A stretch of 64,000 bases of DNA, from positions 400,324 to 464,323 of the forward strand of contig JAENYO010000003.1 of NCBI GenBank assembly GCA_016841745.1, read 5' to 3'. The stretch comes from Acetomicrobium hydrogeniformans (GTDB lineage: Bacteria > Synergistota > Synergistia > Synergistales > JAFGMB01). Within the stretch, counting starts at the first letter, position 1. Each line of letters starts with the position of its first letter. Of the stretch, positions 43,996-53,090 are shown in pieces. The translations under genes were made by a program, and so were the position numbers. The notes beneath the pieces are model-generated. The model did no database searches. It was not told where the DNA came from and saw only the letters and a program-made list of their open reading frames with translations.

Positions 43996-45645
43996 ATGCG
44001 TGTAACCCTTGTGCAGGCTGATCCAAAAGTAGGAGATATTGAAGGAAACGTGGAAAAGCTTCGCAGAGTTATTGAAACAATACCACAGCAGAGTACCGAT
44101 CTGGTTATATTTTCAGAACTGTTTCTGACGGGATATCCGCCAATGGATCTCCTTGAAAAAGATTGGTTCATGGCTGAAGTGAAGCAGGGTATGGATGAGA
44201 TAAAGGCCATCTCCCGCTCCAGGGATGATCTGGGGATCCTCCTGGGATGTCCACTTCCCACAGGGAGTATGGTGGGAAAGAAGCTATTCAATTCAGCCAT
44301 CCTTTTTGATAAGGGCAGCATTCTGGTTTATGCAGGTAAAAGCCTTCTCCCTACCTATGATGTCTTTGACGAAGCCCGTTATTTCAGTCCCTTCCCGGAA
44401 GTAGTAACCCTTTCTTTCAGGGGTGAGACCCTGGGCATATCCATATGTGAAGATGCCTGGAATGACCCCGTTTTCTGGCCCTACGGAGGGATGTACGAAA
44501 GAGATCCCATACAGGAACTTGTCGATAAAGGAGCGACCCTCATAGTGAATCTATCGGCATCTCCCTTTTCTGTGGGAAAGATCCAGGCCAGATATGACCT
44601 CCTGAGGGGACATGTGAGGAGAAACGGCCTTCCCTTCATATATGTGAACCAGGTTGGAGGAAATGATGAACTTGTATTTGACGGTACCAGCATGGCACTC
44701 GATGGCAAGGGAAATCCCCTGGCAGTACTTCCTTCCTTTGAGGAAGGACTGGTAACTGTTGACACCCATTCATCAGGCAGCCCTGAAGTATTCCCCGTTA
44801 TCAACGAAATACAGAACGTTTATCATGCTCTTGTTCTGGGAATAAAAGACTATCTCTCTAAATGCGGGTTTTCAAAGGTCATTGTGGGGCTTTCCGGCGG
44901 AATCGACTCTGCTCTTACCTGTGCACTGGCGGTCCAGGCCCTGGGGGCAGACAATGTTTTCGGTATCTCCATGCCGTCTCCCTATTCTTCATCGGGGAGT
45001 GTAGACGATTCCCGCACCCTTTCGAAAAACCTTGGTATGGACTTCAAAGTGATAGCGATCACGGACATATTCAACTCAATGCTTGCAACCCTTGACAGGG
45101 ATCTTGAGGGACCTGGCAGAGCCCTTGCCCAGGAAAATATACAGGCGAGGATTAGGGGTAATATCCTCATGGCTATATCCAATGCTTCCGGATCCCTGGT
45201 CCTTTCCACGGGTAACAAGAGCGAGATGTCCGTCGGCTATTGCACCCTCTACGGCGATATGAGCGGAGGCCTTTCAGTTCTTGCTGATGTGCCGAAGATC
45301 ATGGTCTATGACCTGGCACGGTTCATTAACTCCTCTTCGGAGGTCATACCCTTTGAAATAATAGAGAAAGTCCCTTCAGCAGAATTAAGACCTGATCAGA
45401 AGGATAGTGACACTCTTCCTCCCTATCCCGTACTCGATAAAATAATCCACCTTTACGTAGAGGAAAACTGCTCCCTGTCTGAAATTGTTGAAAAAGGTTT
45501 TGAGAAAGAAACAGTCTTATGGGTCATAAGGGCGATCTCGAGATCTGAGTATAAACGTAAACAGGCAGCACCAGGGCTCAAGGTTACCACCAAAGCCTTC
45601 GGCATGGGGAGACGTATTCCCATTGCGGCAAGAACAGTAGACTAA
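43996..45645 (+). CDS. nadE: Glutamine-dependent NAD+ synthetase
   Basis: A 549-residue two-domain enzyme that amidates nicotinate adenine dinucleotide to NAD+. The N-terminal nitrilase-type glutaminase has Glu in FSELFLTGYPP, Lys in AGKSLLPTYDVFDEARYF and the nucleophile Cys151 in GISICEDAWND. The C-terminal synthetase has the PP-loop IVGLSGGIDSALTCAL (about 298-305), STGNKSEMSVGYCTLYGD and AELRPDQKDSDTLPPYP. ATG start after AAGGAGAG. DUF1848 follows 25 bases later. Confidence 0.95.
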   Translation: MRVTLVQADPKVGDIEGNVEKLRRVIETIPQQSTDLVIFSELFLTGYPPMDLLEKDWFMAEVKQGMDEIKAISRSRDDLGILLGCPLPTGSMVGKKLFNSAILFDKGSILVYAGKSLLPTYDVFDEARYFSPFPEVVTLSFRGETLGISICEDAWNDPVFWPYGGMYERDPIQELVDKGATLIVNLSASPFSVGKIQARYDLLRGHVRRNGLPFIYVNQVGGNDELVFDGTSMALDGKGNPLAVLPSFEEGLVTVDTHSSGSPEVFPVINEIQNVYHALVLGIKDYLSKCGFSKVIVGLSGGIDSALTCALAVQALGADNVFGISMPSPYSSSGSVDDSRTLSKNLGMDFKVIAITDIFNSMLATLDRDLEGPGRALAQENIQARIRGNILMAISNASGSLVLSTGNKSEMSVGYCTLYGDMSGGLSVLADVPKIMVYDLARFINSSSEVIPFEIIEKVPSAELRPDQKDSDTLPPYPVLDKIIHLYVEENCSLSEIVEKGFEKETVLWVIRAISRSEYKRKQAAPGLKVTTKAFGMGRRIPIAARTVD

Positions 45646-45670
45646 GTCCTTTCCAAAAGGGGAGATCCTT

Positions 45671-46615
45671 TTGATAATTTCTGCCAGCTATCGGACGGAT
45701 ATACCTGCCTTTTACGGAAAATGGTTTCTTAACAGGCTCAGGGAGGGATACTGTAAAACCGTTAACCCCTATAACCGGAGGGTTTCTCTGATCGACCTGT
45801 CAAAAGGGAGCGTTGACGGTATAGTATTCTGGACAAGAAATCCCCTGTCTTTTCTTGAGGGTTTCCATGTTGTCCGAAGGATGGGTTATCCCTTTTATCT
45901 GCAATTTACCATCACCGGTTATCCTGGACTCCTGGATAAACACGTTCCCGACTGGGAGGATAGTGTGATCCTTTTTGAGAAAATATACCGAAAATATGGT
46001 CCTCATTCAGTTGTATGGCGTTATGACCCCATACTCTTTTCTTCCCTTTTGGATAAAGATCTTCATATAAGAAACTTTTCCCGAATTTCCCGTTCCCTTG
46101 AAGGACTTACATCGGAAGTGGTAGTATCTTTCACCCGGTTTTACAGGAAAACCATTCAGAAAATGAACAGACTCTCAGCGGAAGGAGGCATCAGGTTTTA
46201 TGATCCTCCTGACGACATAAAAAAATCCTTTGTATCCCGCCTGGCTGATATGGCCCGTTCCCGTGGTATGTCCCTTTCTCTGTGCGGTCAGAGGAGTCTT
46301 CTCTCAGAGGGAGTGGCAGATGCCCGCTGCATAGATCCTTTTCGTCTGTCAAAGGTTGCTGAAAAAACTCTTCCTCTTCCTCCTGAAAGGTCTCATAGAC
46401 CAGGTTCCTCTTGCGGCTGTTATGCGGCCAGGGATGTGGGGGAATATGAAACATGTCTCCATGGCTGCCTTTACTGCTATGCGGTGAAAAACGAGGTGAC
46501 TGCGCTGAATAATTTCCATTCCCATGATCCCGACGGAGAATTTCTTCTTCCACCCCATGACAGTCAGAGATTGGAAGACCGGCTTTATAAGGGTAACCAG
46601 GGATTTCTTTTTTAA
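45671..46615 (+). CDS. DUF1848-family protein (putative Fe-S protein)
   Basis: A 314-residue member of DUF1848. The N-terminal SYRTDIPAFYGKWFLNRLR and NPYNRRVSLIDL plus VDGIVFWTRNP are the family hallmark, as is VWRYDPILFS. The C-terminus holds CGCYAARDVGEYETCLHGCLYCYA, five cysteines arranged like an Fe-S cluster or radical-SAM-type site. Function unestablished. TTG start with AGGGGAG upstream; probably in one transcript with nadE. Confidence 0.88.
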   Translation: MIISASYRTDIPAFYGKWFLNRLREGYCKTVNPYNRRVSLIDLSKGSVDGIVFWTRNPLSFLEGFHVVRRMGYPFYLQFTITGYPGLLDKHVPDWEDSVILFEKIYRKYGPHSVVWRYDPILFSSLLDKDLHIRNFSRISRSLEGLTSEVVVSFTRFYRKTIQKMNRLSAEGGIRFYDPPDDIKKSFVSRLADMARSRGMSLSLCGQRSLLSEGVADARCIDPFRLSKVAEKTLPLPPERSHRPGSSCGCYAARDVGEYETCLHGCLYCYAVKNEVTALNNFHSHDPDGEFLLPPHDSQRLEDRLYKGNQGFLF

Positions 46616-46733
46616 AGAAAAGAAATGGGAGAGGTTTTATGGAGAACCAACACAGGTTATGATGTACAATGTATGTACCGTCTTAGTGTAGTGAAAAGAC
46701 GGGTCTATCTTGATAATTCTGGAGGGAGAATTC

Positions 46734-48107
46734 ATGGATATGGCCAATATTCTGGAGCTGCAGAGGGCGTATTTCAATTCTGGAGAGACTAGATCTGTCT
46801 CCTTACGTAAATCCCGCTTAAAAAAATTGAAAGAAGTTATTCTAAGTCGAGAGAGTGAGATCTATGAAGCTCTTTCCATGGATCTTGGTAAGGGAACCAT
46901 GGAAGCTTTTTCCAGTGAAGTAGCCTTTTGCCTCAATGAAATAGACCATACCCTCTGGAACCTGGAAAGGTGGGCAAAGCCCAGGAGGGTCAATGTACCC
47001 CCCGTATATCTTCCGGCATCTGCGAAGATATATCCTGAACCCCTTGGAATTGTCCTTATCATATCCCCCTGGAACTATCCCTTCCAGCTTGTTATATCTC
47101 CGCTTATCGGGGCAATAGCAGCCGGAAACTGTGCAGTCATAAAGCCCTCCAGCCTTTCGGAGAATACAGCTGATCTGCTTGAAGAGGTGATCGGAGAGGT
47201 ATTCCCTCCAGAGCATGTTTCTCTTCAACGGATATCCTCAAAGAATATGAACTCTCTTCTGGAGCAGAAATTTGATCTTATCTTTTATACTGGAAGCACA
47301 AGGGTTGGCCGGATGGTCATGAGATCTGCCGCCAGACACCTGACTCCTGTCATCCTTGAACTTGGGGGGAAAAGCCCCTGTATTGTGGATGCTTCAGCAG
47401 ATCTTGAGATTTCCGCCAGGAGGATAGTCTGGGGAAAATTCATGAATGCAGGCCAGACATGTGTTGCTCCTGACTATGTTCTTGTTCATGAAAGCGTAAA
47501 GGCCGAGTTCATAAAAATGATGAAAAAAGAGCTGGAAGATTTTTACGGGAAGGAACCGAGACTTTCCATTGATTACAGCAGGATCATAAGCGAAAAGCAC
47601 TTCAGAAGGCTTGTTTCCCTGATCAGGGGGGATATTGTTGCCGGCGGGGAGTACATAAAGGAAGACCTGTATATTGCTCCCACAATCATCGACAATGTAA
47701 CCTGGGATTCGAAAATTATGGAGAAAGAGATATTTGGCCCCATTCTTCCGGTCCTGGAATTTGATACCCTGGATGAGATTATAAAGCAGATAAACGATAG
47801 GCCCAAACCCCTTGCCCTCTATGTCTTTTCCGGTTACGAGTACGTAAAGGAAAAGATCCTCAGAAACACTTCTTCAGGAGGGGTCTGCGTTAATCATACC
47901 CTGATTCAACTTGCTCCCGGCGGTTTACCCTTTGGGGGAGTTGGAGATTCGGGCATGGGTTCATACCATGGCAAGGCCAGCTTTGATTCTTTTTCCCATT
48001 TCAAGAGCGTATTAAGGAAACCCTTTTCCTTTGACAACAGATACCTCTATCCCCCCTATGGCAGGATATCTGCTGTATGGAGGAGCATTCTGCGTCGATT
48101 TATCTGA
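46734..48107 (+). CDS. Aldehyde dehydrogenase (class 3-like)
   Basis: A 457-residue NAD(P)-dependent aldehyde dehydrogenase. SPWNYPFQLVISPLIGAIAAGN and FYTGSTRVGRMVM bind the cofactor, Glu209 in LELGGKSPCIV is the general base, and Cys243 in NAGQTCVAPDYVLV is the nucleophile. The C-terminal tail GMGSYHGKASFDSFSH is that of the short class-3 type that acts on fatty or aromatic aldehydes. ATG 46734 lies five bases after GGAGGGAG; the longer TTG frame does not. Confidence 0.93.
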   Translation: MDMANILELQRAYFNSGETRSVSLRKSRLKKLKEVILSRESEIYEALSMDLGKGTMEAFSSEVAFCLNEIDHTLWNLERWAKPRRVNVPPVYLPASAKIYPEPLGIVLIISPWNYPFQLVISPLIGAIAAGNCAVIKPSSLSENTADLLEEVIGEVFPPEHVSLQRISSKNMNSLLEQKFDLIFYTGSTRVGRMVMRSAARHLTPVILELGGKSPCIVDASADLEISARRIVWGKFMNAGQTCVAPDYVLVHESVKAEFIKMMKKELEDFYGKEPRLSIDYSRIISEKHFRRLVSLIRGDIVAGGEYIKEDLYIAPTIIDNVTWDSKIMEKEIFGPILPVLEFDTLDEIIKQINDRPKPLALYVFSGYEYVKEKILRNTSSGGVCVNHTLIQLAPGGLPFGGVGDSGMGSYHGKASFDSFSHFKSVLRKPFSFDNRYLYPPYGRISAVWRSILRRFI

Positions 48108-48130
48108 TAGCAGCAATTTCTAAGTAAAGG

Positions 48131-48931
48131 ATGGTTTCCTTGAGAAAGATCTTTGCCGTTATTTCAATTACCTTATTCTTTATGCTATGTTCAACATCTT
48201 TTTCTGCTGCAACAGACCTGGAATCCATGATAACTGAAATGGAAGTAAAGTACGGGAAATGTGTTCCAGTCCAGTGGGGAGAAGAGCTGGACGGCATAGT
48301 GACCCGTTTTGAAACAGACAGTAAAGAGATAGCCCTCACCCTGGATGCCTGTGGCTCAAAGCGGGGGAGTGGCTGTGACGAAGAGCTTATCCGGTTCCTG
48401 AGGCAAGAGAATATCTCGGCCACCCTTTTTATAAATGCAAGATGGATAGATGCCAATCCCGATTTTTTTCTGGACCTTGCCAATGACCCCCTTTTCGAGA
48501 TAGGCAACCATGGGTTGCTCCATAAACCATGTTCGGTTAACGGCAGATCCGCCTACGGTATAGAAGGGACTGCCGACATACCTGAGCTTGTCGGAGAGAT
48601 CGAGCTGAACGGAGTCAAGATAGAAGATCTTACAGGGATCAAGCCTTACTTTTTCCGTTCCGGTACCGGATATTATGACGAAGTTGCTGTGCAGATAGCC
48701 CGGGACCTTGGCTACATCATTGCCGGATATTCAGTTCTTGGAGATGCCGGAGCGACTTTCAGCCGGGAGAAGGTGAAGGCAGCCCTTCTCAGTTCCCGGC
48801 CCGGAGATATCATACTATGTCATATGAACCATCCCGAAGGAGATACGGCAGAAGGGATAATAGATGCGGTTCCCTTATTGATCGAAAAGGGATTTACCTT
48901 TGTCCGTCTTGGAGATAAAGTAGTCAAATAA
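48131..48931 (+). CDS. Secreted polysaccharide deacetylase (NodB domain)
   Basis: A 266-residue protein with a signal peptide (LRKIFAVISITLFFMLCSTS) and a NodB domain. IALTLDACGSKRGSG replaces the usual TFDDG motif 1 (the second Asp is not obvious), HGLLHKPC is the H-x-x-x-H motif, FFRSGTGYYDE the Arg motif, and DIILCHMN the final His motif. It removes acetyl groups from a cell-wall or surface polysaccharide. The altered motif 1, DACG, resembles a subgroup also seen in other anaerobes. The start may be ATG 48131 or TTG 48140. Confidence 0.85.
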   Translation: MVSLRKIFAVISITLFFMLCSTSFSAATDLESMITEMEVKYGKCVPVQWGEELDGIVTRFETDSKEIALTLDACGSKRGSGCDEELIRFLRQENISATLFINARWIDANPDFFLDLANDPLFEIGNHGLLHKPCSVNGRSAYGIEGTADIPELVGEIELNGVKIEDLTGIKPYFFRSGTGYYDEVAVQIARDLGYIIAGYSVLGDAGATFSREKVKAALLSSRPGDIILCHMNHPEGDTAEGIIDAVPLLIEKGFTFVRLGDKVVK

Positions 48932-48961
48932 TAAGATCATTGAGAATATATTTTTTCTGAA

Positions 48962-48994
48962 AAGCGGGCGGCTTACAGTCGCCCGCTTTTTTTT
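48962..48994 (+). terminator. Rho-independent terminator
   Basis: Perfect AAGCGGGCG / CGCCCGCTT stem with a nine-base loop and a run of Ts; ends the aldehyde dehydrogenase/deacetylase transcript. Confidence 0.9.
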
Positions 48995-49160
48995 GTACTA
49001 TTTCTTCTGCATTAAGAGTTATGACAGAAATCCTTTTCCATCTAAATATATATGTATCATGATCTTCACGCTCTAATTTCAGTATTCTTTCGAGAAATGC
49101 AAAAACATCTCTCCAATAAACCAGCTTGTTATCAGAAAATTTGAAGATATACAAATACAT
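48995..49160 (-). CDS. Possible small gene or gene remnant
   Basis: The - strand frame from 49160 reads MYLYIFKFSDNKLVYWRDVF and on to DTYIFRWKRISVITLNAEEIV, which has protein-like patterning. It lacks a ribosome site, and its frame runs into the opposite-strand terminator before stopping at 48924. I list it only as a weak candidate, possibly a remnant. Confidence 0.2.
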
Positions 49161-49179
49161 CTAATTTTGAAATATATTC

Positions 49180-49208
49180 TTGACAAAGCCCAGCTTAAAG
49201 AATATAAA
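49180..49208 (+). promoter_or_regulatory. Promoter of the RpiR regulator gene
   Basis: TTGACA, 17 bases, TATAAA: a strong sigma-70-type promoter 48 bases before the start codon. Confidence 0.65.
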
Positions 49209-49255
49209 TGAAGAACAAAATTTCATCAAAAACATAAAATGGTGGGAAACTATTC

Positions 49256-50143
49256 ATGTTAAATTTGAGATATTCTTCGGTTCTTGATCAATTACAGAAA
49301 ATTTCGGCTTCTTTGAGTCCTAAGCAAAGGCTATTGGCTGAATATGTTGCAGAAAATTATGTGAAAAGTGCATTTATGAACGCTGCGAATCTAGCTTATA
49401 ACGCAGGTGTCAGCGAATCTACTGTAACTCGATTGGTAGCTGTATTGGGCTATTCAGGATATTCTGATTTTCAGGCAGCCTGTCAGGATATGGTTCAGAG
49501 TCACATCTCATCTCTGGAAAAATATCCCCTTGAATCTCCGGGTACTAATAGAGATATATACAGTCAGGTAATGGCCATGGAAGCTCAGATGTTAAGTCGA
49601 ACTGCAGAGTTGCTTTCTAAAGAAACCATGGATACTATTGTTGACTTAATATGTGAAACACAGGATGTCGTCATTGTAGGAACAGTAGCAAATGTCTGTC
49701 TTGCCGAATATGCTGCTTATTTCCTTAGCATTCTTGGGCCAACAATTCATAAAATAACGAAGCTGGACGTTGAAAGCCTGATGGAAATACGAAAGCTGCC
49801 TTCCGCATCTCTGGCGTTGGTATTTAGTTTCCCGAGATATCCCAAGCCAACCCAGGTTATTCTGGAGTATTTGAAAGAAAAACAGGTTCCAGTGATAGGA
49901 TTTACAGACAGCGTAGCTTCACCAATAATCCCTTTTACACAATATCCCTTAATTGTTCCCCAGAAATTCATTACTTTTATAGATCCTTTTGGAGCGGTAG
50001 TGGCTCTGATCCATGCATTGTTCACTGGAATTTATCTAAAAGATAAAGAGACTTCACAGGCTAAAGTGGAGCAGTTTGACAAATATTGTAAATCACAGAA
50101 CTTTCTGATCAGAAAAGAAATTAATGTTGTAGATCTTATTTAA
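49256..50143 (+). CDS. RpiR-family transcriptional regulator
   Basis: A 295-residue regulator. The N-terminal HTH_6 domain shows LSPKQRLLAEYVAENY and GVSESTVTRLVAVLGYSGYSDFQ. The C-terminal SIS domain (about 125-260; VVIVGTVANVCLAEYAAYFLS, LVFSFPRYPKPTQVILEYL) normally binds a phosphosugar, but in amino-acid clusters probably another small ligand. It stands at the head of a cluster of ornithine-cyclodeaminase-like, TRAP, CyuA and RidA genes in the same direction, so it is the likely local regulator. Confidence 0.9.
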   Translation: MLNLRYSSVLDQLQKISASLSPKQRLLAEYVAENYVKSAFMNAANLAYNAGVSESTVTRLVAVLGYSGYSDFQAACQDMVQSHISSLEKYPLESPGTNRDIYSQVMAMEAQMLSRTAELLSKETMDTIVDLICETQDVVIVGTVANVCLAEYAAYFLSILGPTIHKITKLDVESLMEIRKLPSASLALVFSFPRYPKPTQVILEYLKEKQVPVIGFTDSVASPIIPFTQYPLIVPQKFITFIDPFGAVVALIHALFTGIYLKDKETSQAKVEQFDKYCKSQNFLIRKEINVVDLI

Positions 50144-50235
50144 GGAACTTTTTAATCGTTAATCCATGATCTAAAGGTAGGGCGCGCTTACCTGGTACTG
50201 TCAATACAAAAACCTTAGGGGAGAGGATGTTATTA

Positions 50236-51225
50236 ATGAAGATTCCAGAAGTACTTTGGTTGTCTCAGGAAGAAATAGTGTCTCTTGGACTTTCAATGAA
50301 AGAAATTGTGGATGCTGTTGATGAAGGCTTCAAATTGAAGGGTGAAGGCAAGGTCGAATTGCCGGCAAAAATAGGTGTTCATGCAAGAAAAGATTGCTAT
50401 ATTCATGCTATGCCTTCCTGGGTCGGTGCCGATATCGATGTGATGGGTATTAAATGGGCTGCAGGCTATCCCTCTAACCAGGCTAAGGGACTTCCATACA
50501 TCAATGGAATCTGGTGTATGAACGATTGCGAAACGGGGCTCCTTAAGGCTGTTATGGATGCTAACTGGATCACTGCCTGGAGGACTGGCGCCGCATCAGG
50601 TGTCTGTGCCAGATATATGGCAGATCCTGAATCTGAAGTAGTGTCCGTTATTGGACTTGGTACACAGGGAAAGACGAATCTTCTTGCCATGAAAGAGGTC
50701 CTTCCTAAGATGAAGGAAGTCAAGATCTATGATATCTTCCCGGAACAGGTCAAAAAGTATCAGGAAGAGCTTATTCCTCAGTTACCTGGAGTAACATTTG
50801 TTCCCTGCAAAGATGTAGAGACTACTGTTAAAGATGCCGATGTGGTAATCACATGTGCTCCTATTCTCGAAAAACCAGAGCGTTTTGTCAGATCTTCCTG
50901 GCTTAAGGATGACGTTCTTGCAATCGCTGTAGACTATGACTCTTCTTTCGATGCAGACATAATGACCAGCGGGGTATTTGTATGTGACGACAGGAACCAG
51001 TATCTTACCACCCAGGGCTGGTCCTCCTATTTCCATGGTGGTTATCCTACTTCCGAGCAGATCTATGCCGATATGGGCGAGATCTGCGCAGGAACGAAGA
51101 AACCCGTCACAAAAGGCATGAGGGGAGCGGTCCTCATGGGGATAGCAAGCCACGATATCATGACTGGCCGACTGCTTTATCAGATGGCATTAGATAAAGG
51201 GATAGGTACCTGGTTAAAGGTATAA
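50236..51225 (+). CDS. Ornithine cyclodeaminase/mu-crystallin-family protein (possible pyrroline-2-carboxylate reductase)
   Basis: A 329-residue NAD(P)-binding enzyme. GIKWAAGYPSNQAKGLPYING, MDANWITAWRTGAASGVCARY and the Rossmann VSVIGLGTQGKTNLLAM match the OCD/mu-crystallin family. Members reduce delta-1-pyrroline-2-carboxylate to proline, deaminate ornithine or act as alanine dehydrogenases. Aconitase X, whose bacterial form makes pyrroline-2-carboxylate from cis-3-hydroxyproline, lies 5 kb downstream, so the reductase role is favoured by context. ATG 50236 has better spacing from the GGGGAGAGG site than ATG 50227. Confidence 0.85.
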   Translation: MKIPEVLWLSQEEIVSLGLSMKEIVDAVDEGFKLKGEGKVELPAKIGVHARKDCYIHAMPSWVGADIDVMGIKWAAGYPSNQAKGLPYINGIWCMNDCETGLLKAVMDANWITAWRTGAASGVCARYMADPESEVVSVIGLGTQGKTNLLAMKEVLPKMKEVKIYDIFPEQVKKYQEELIPQLPGVTFVPCKDVETTVKDADVVITCAPILEKPERFVRSSWLKDDVLAIAVDYDSSFDADIMTSGVFVCDDRNQYLTTQGWSSYFHGGYPTSEQIYADMGEICAGTKKPVTKGMRGAVLMGIASHDIMTGRLLYQMALDKGIGTWLKV

Positions 51226-51232
51226 GATTTAA

Positions 51233-51258
51233 CAACGGGGGGCATTTGCTCCCCGTTG
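51233..51258 (+). terminator. Intercistronic hairpin
   Basis: CAACGGGG / CCCCGTTG with a ten-base loop and no T-run, between the OCD-family gene and dctP. It is more likely an mRNA-processing or stability element than a full terminator. Confidence 0.45.
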
Positions 51259-51318
51259 TGCGCTCATATAGGGGGAGAGAAGAAGCATCAATTGATCACT
51301 AAGGGGAAGGTGAAGAGT

Positions 51319-52338
51319 TTGAAGAAGTATCATAACTGGAACAGATTTATAACTCTCGGTCTACTGTGTGTTTTTGCGCTTTGCTGTATCATAACTCCAT
51401 CCGAAGCAGCAAAAAAATTAAGGATCAGAATGGCTGGTCAAAGTTCCGTGGAGCACCAGGCTACTGTGCATCAGAAAGAATTCGCAAAAATGATCGGTGA
51501 AGCAACAGATGGACGTATTGAGGTTAAAGTCTATCCTGCCAATCAGCTGGGAGACTATACCCAGGTTTACGAAGAAGTGGTAAAAGGCAGTATAGAAATG
51601 GCTTTGATATCAGTTCCAAGTCAGTTTGACCAGAGACTTGAACTTACGTATTTCCCGTATCTCCTTGAAAATTACGAACAGGTAAAGAGTGAATATGCTC
51701 CAGGTGGTTTCCTTTTCGATATCCTGGATGGTCTTCATGATAACCTCGGGGTTAAACTTCTTGGTTTTAACATTGAAGGATTCGGTGGTTTTGGAACAAC
51801 TAAACCTGCAGAAGCACCTGCTGATCCGGACACCAAAAAGACTGTTCTCATACGTGTACCTCCCATGGATGTTTTTAAACTCTCTACCGAAGCCATGGGT
51901 TTCCCAACAGTTTCGATCCCATACGCTGAAACATATACAGCCCTTCAGACCGGAGTATGTGAAGGATGGACTGGTGGTCCTCCTGTACTGACATGGTTGA
52001 ACTACAGGGATGTCATCAAGTATTTCTACCAGTACAACTGTTATCTGGAAACTGAAAGCTGGCTGATCAATAAGGATCTCTGGAACAAGCTCAGCCCGGA
52101 AGATCAGAAACTGTTTATGGAAACAGCCCAGACGCTTCAGTTGAAGAGTGTTGCCGTTTCTGAAAGAGAAGACACGGAATATCTCCAGAAACTTAAGGAC
52201 TTTGGCATGGAAGTGACAACTTTCTCCGATGAAGAACTTGCAGTAGTAGCAGCCAAAGTTCGAGAGGTGGCTTGGCCGAAGCTGGAAAAAAGAGTTTCTC
52301 CAGAGATTATGGCAAAATTGAAAGCTCAGTATCAATAG
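51319..52338 (+). CDS. dctP: TRAP transporter solute-binding protein (DctP family), second system
   Basis: A 339-residue binding protein. The signal peptide is LKKYHNWNRFITLGLLCVFA...SEA. The mature part has RIRMAGQSSVEHQATVHQKEFAKMI, the family PANQLGDYTQVYEEVVKGSI and the pocket-lining IRVPPMDVFKLSTEAMGF. TTG 51319 is chosen because GGGGAAGGTGA sits at proper distance and the signal peptide then begins at once. Ligand unknown; genes around it suggest a hydroxylated amino acid or imino acid. Confidence 0.9.
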   Translation: MKKYHNWNRFITLGLLCVFALCCIITPSEAAKKLRIRMAGQSSVEHQATVHQKEFAKMIGEATDGRIEVKVYPANQLGDYTQVYEEVVKGSIEMALISVPSQFDQRLELTYFPYLLENYEQVKSEYAPGGFLFDILDGLHDNLGVKLLGFNIEGFGGFGTTKPAEAPADPDTKKTVLIRVPPMDVFKLSTEAMGFPTVSIPYAETYTALQTGVCEGWTGGPPVLTWLNYRDVIKYFYQYNCYLETESWLINKDLWNKLSPEDQKLFMETAQTLQLKSVAVSEREDTEYLQKLKDFGMEVTTFSDEELAVVAAKVREVAWPKLEKRVSPEIMAKLKAQYQ

Positions 52339-52361
52339 ATACGTGTGATGGAATAAGTTCT

Positions 52362-52400
52362 CAAGAGGTAGGTTATTTTATGACCTACCTCTTGTTTAAA
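52362..52400 (+). terminator. Hairpin between dctP and dctQ of the second TRAP system
   Basis: CAAGAGGTAGGT / ACCTACCTCTTG perfect 12-bp stem with a nine-base loop, then TTTAAAT. Probably partial termination that lowers the membrane subunits relative to the binding protein, as in the first system. Confidence 0.75.
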
Positions 52401-52506
52401 TAAAGAAAGGGACTGGACCCATCATAGGGTTTTCATTTTTTGAAATTATTGAGCCTTTAGATACCCGCATATTCGTTTACTAATCTTCGAGAGGGGATTG
52501 AAAGCC

Positions 52507-53019
52507 TTGGAGAAAAAAAGCAACAGCATTATCTGGAATGGTTTGTTGAGTCTCCAACGTAACATTATGTTTTATTTCAGCCTCATCATAGCAGTTTCTA
52601 TTACCGTTGGAGCTATACTCCGTTATGTTTTCAAGACAAATCTTTATGGTATGGAAGAGATCATCGCTATCTTTGCTTTCTGGCTTTATTTTGTTGGTGG
52701 AGCTTATGGAGCCTATGAAGACAGTCATATCAAGGCCGATGTGGTTTCTTCGTTTGTGTCCAACAAGAAACTGAAATTTAGCCTGATAGCTTTCAGCACA
52801 GGAGCAACAGCTCTGTTCTGCATTGTAGGTATTTATCTGGCATGGGGAATGCTCAGTTTTTCTTTTTTGAGAGGAACTCAGACTCCTGTTTGGCGCGTCC
52901 CTTTGTGGATTCCCCAGGGATCAGTTTTCTTCGGTTTTGTCCTTATGGCCTTCTATTTCAGCATTCACTTTAAAGATCGTCTTCAAAAAGTGAAAGAGAT
53001 TTACTCCAAACACATGTAA
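52507..53019 (+). CDS. dctQ: TRAP transporter small membrane subunit (DctQ family), second system
   Basis: A 170-residue protein with four membrane segments and the DctQ pattern ILRYVFKTNLYGMEEIIAIFAFWLYFVGGAYGAYEDSHIKAD. TTG 52507 has a GAGGGG site ten bases upstream; TTG 52498 abuts it. dctM follows 71 bases later. Confidence 0.9.
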   Translation: MEKKSNSIIWNGLLSLQRNIMFYFSLIIAVSITVGAILRYVFKTNLYGMEEIIAIFAFWLYFVGGAYGAYEDSHIKADVVSSFVSNKKLKFSLIAFSTGATALFCIVGIYLAWGMLSFSFLRGTQTPVWRVPLWIPQGSVFFGFVLMAFYFSIHFKDRLQKVKEIYSKHM

Positions 53020-53090
53020 GGCTTCGAGGACATTCAAATAAGGAAAAACGATCAAATACTATTTTTTGAGAAAATAAGGAGGCTGTATTT

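Noticed and set aside
51610..52335. 241-codon antisense frame under the second dctP
   Set aside because: Shadow of a clear DctP gene; no ribosome site or motif.
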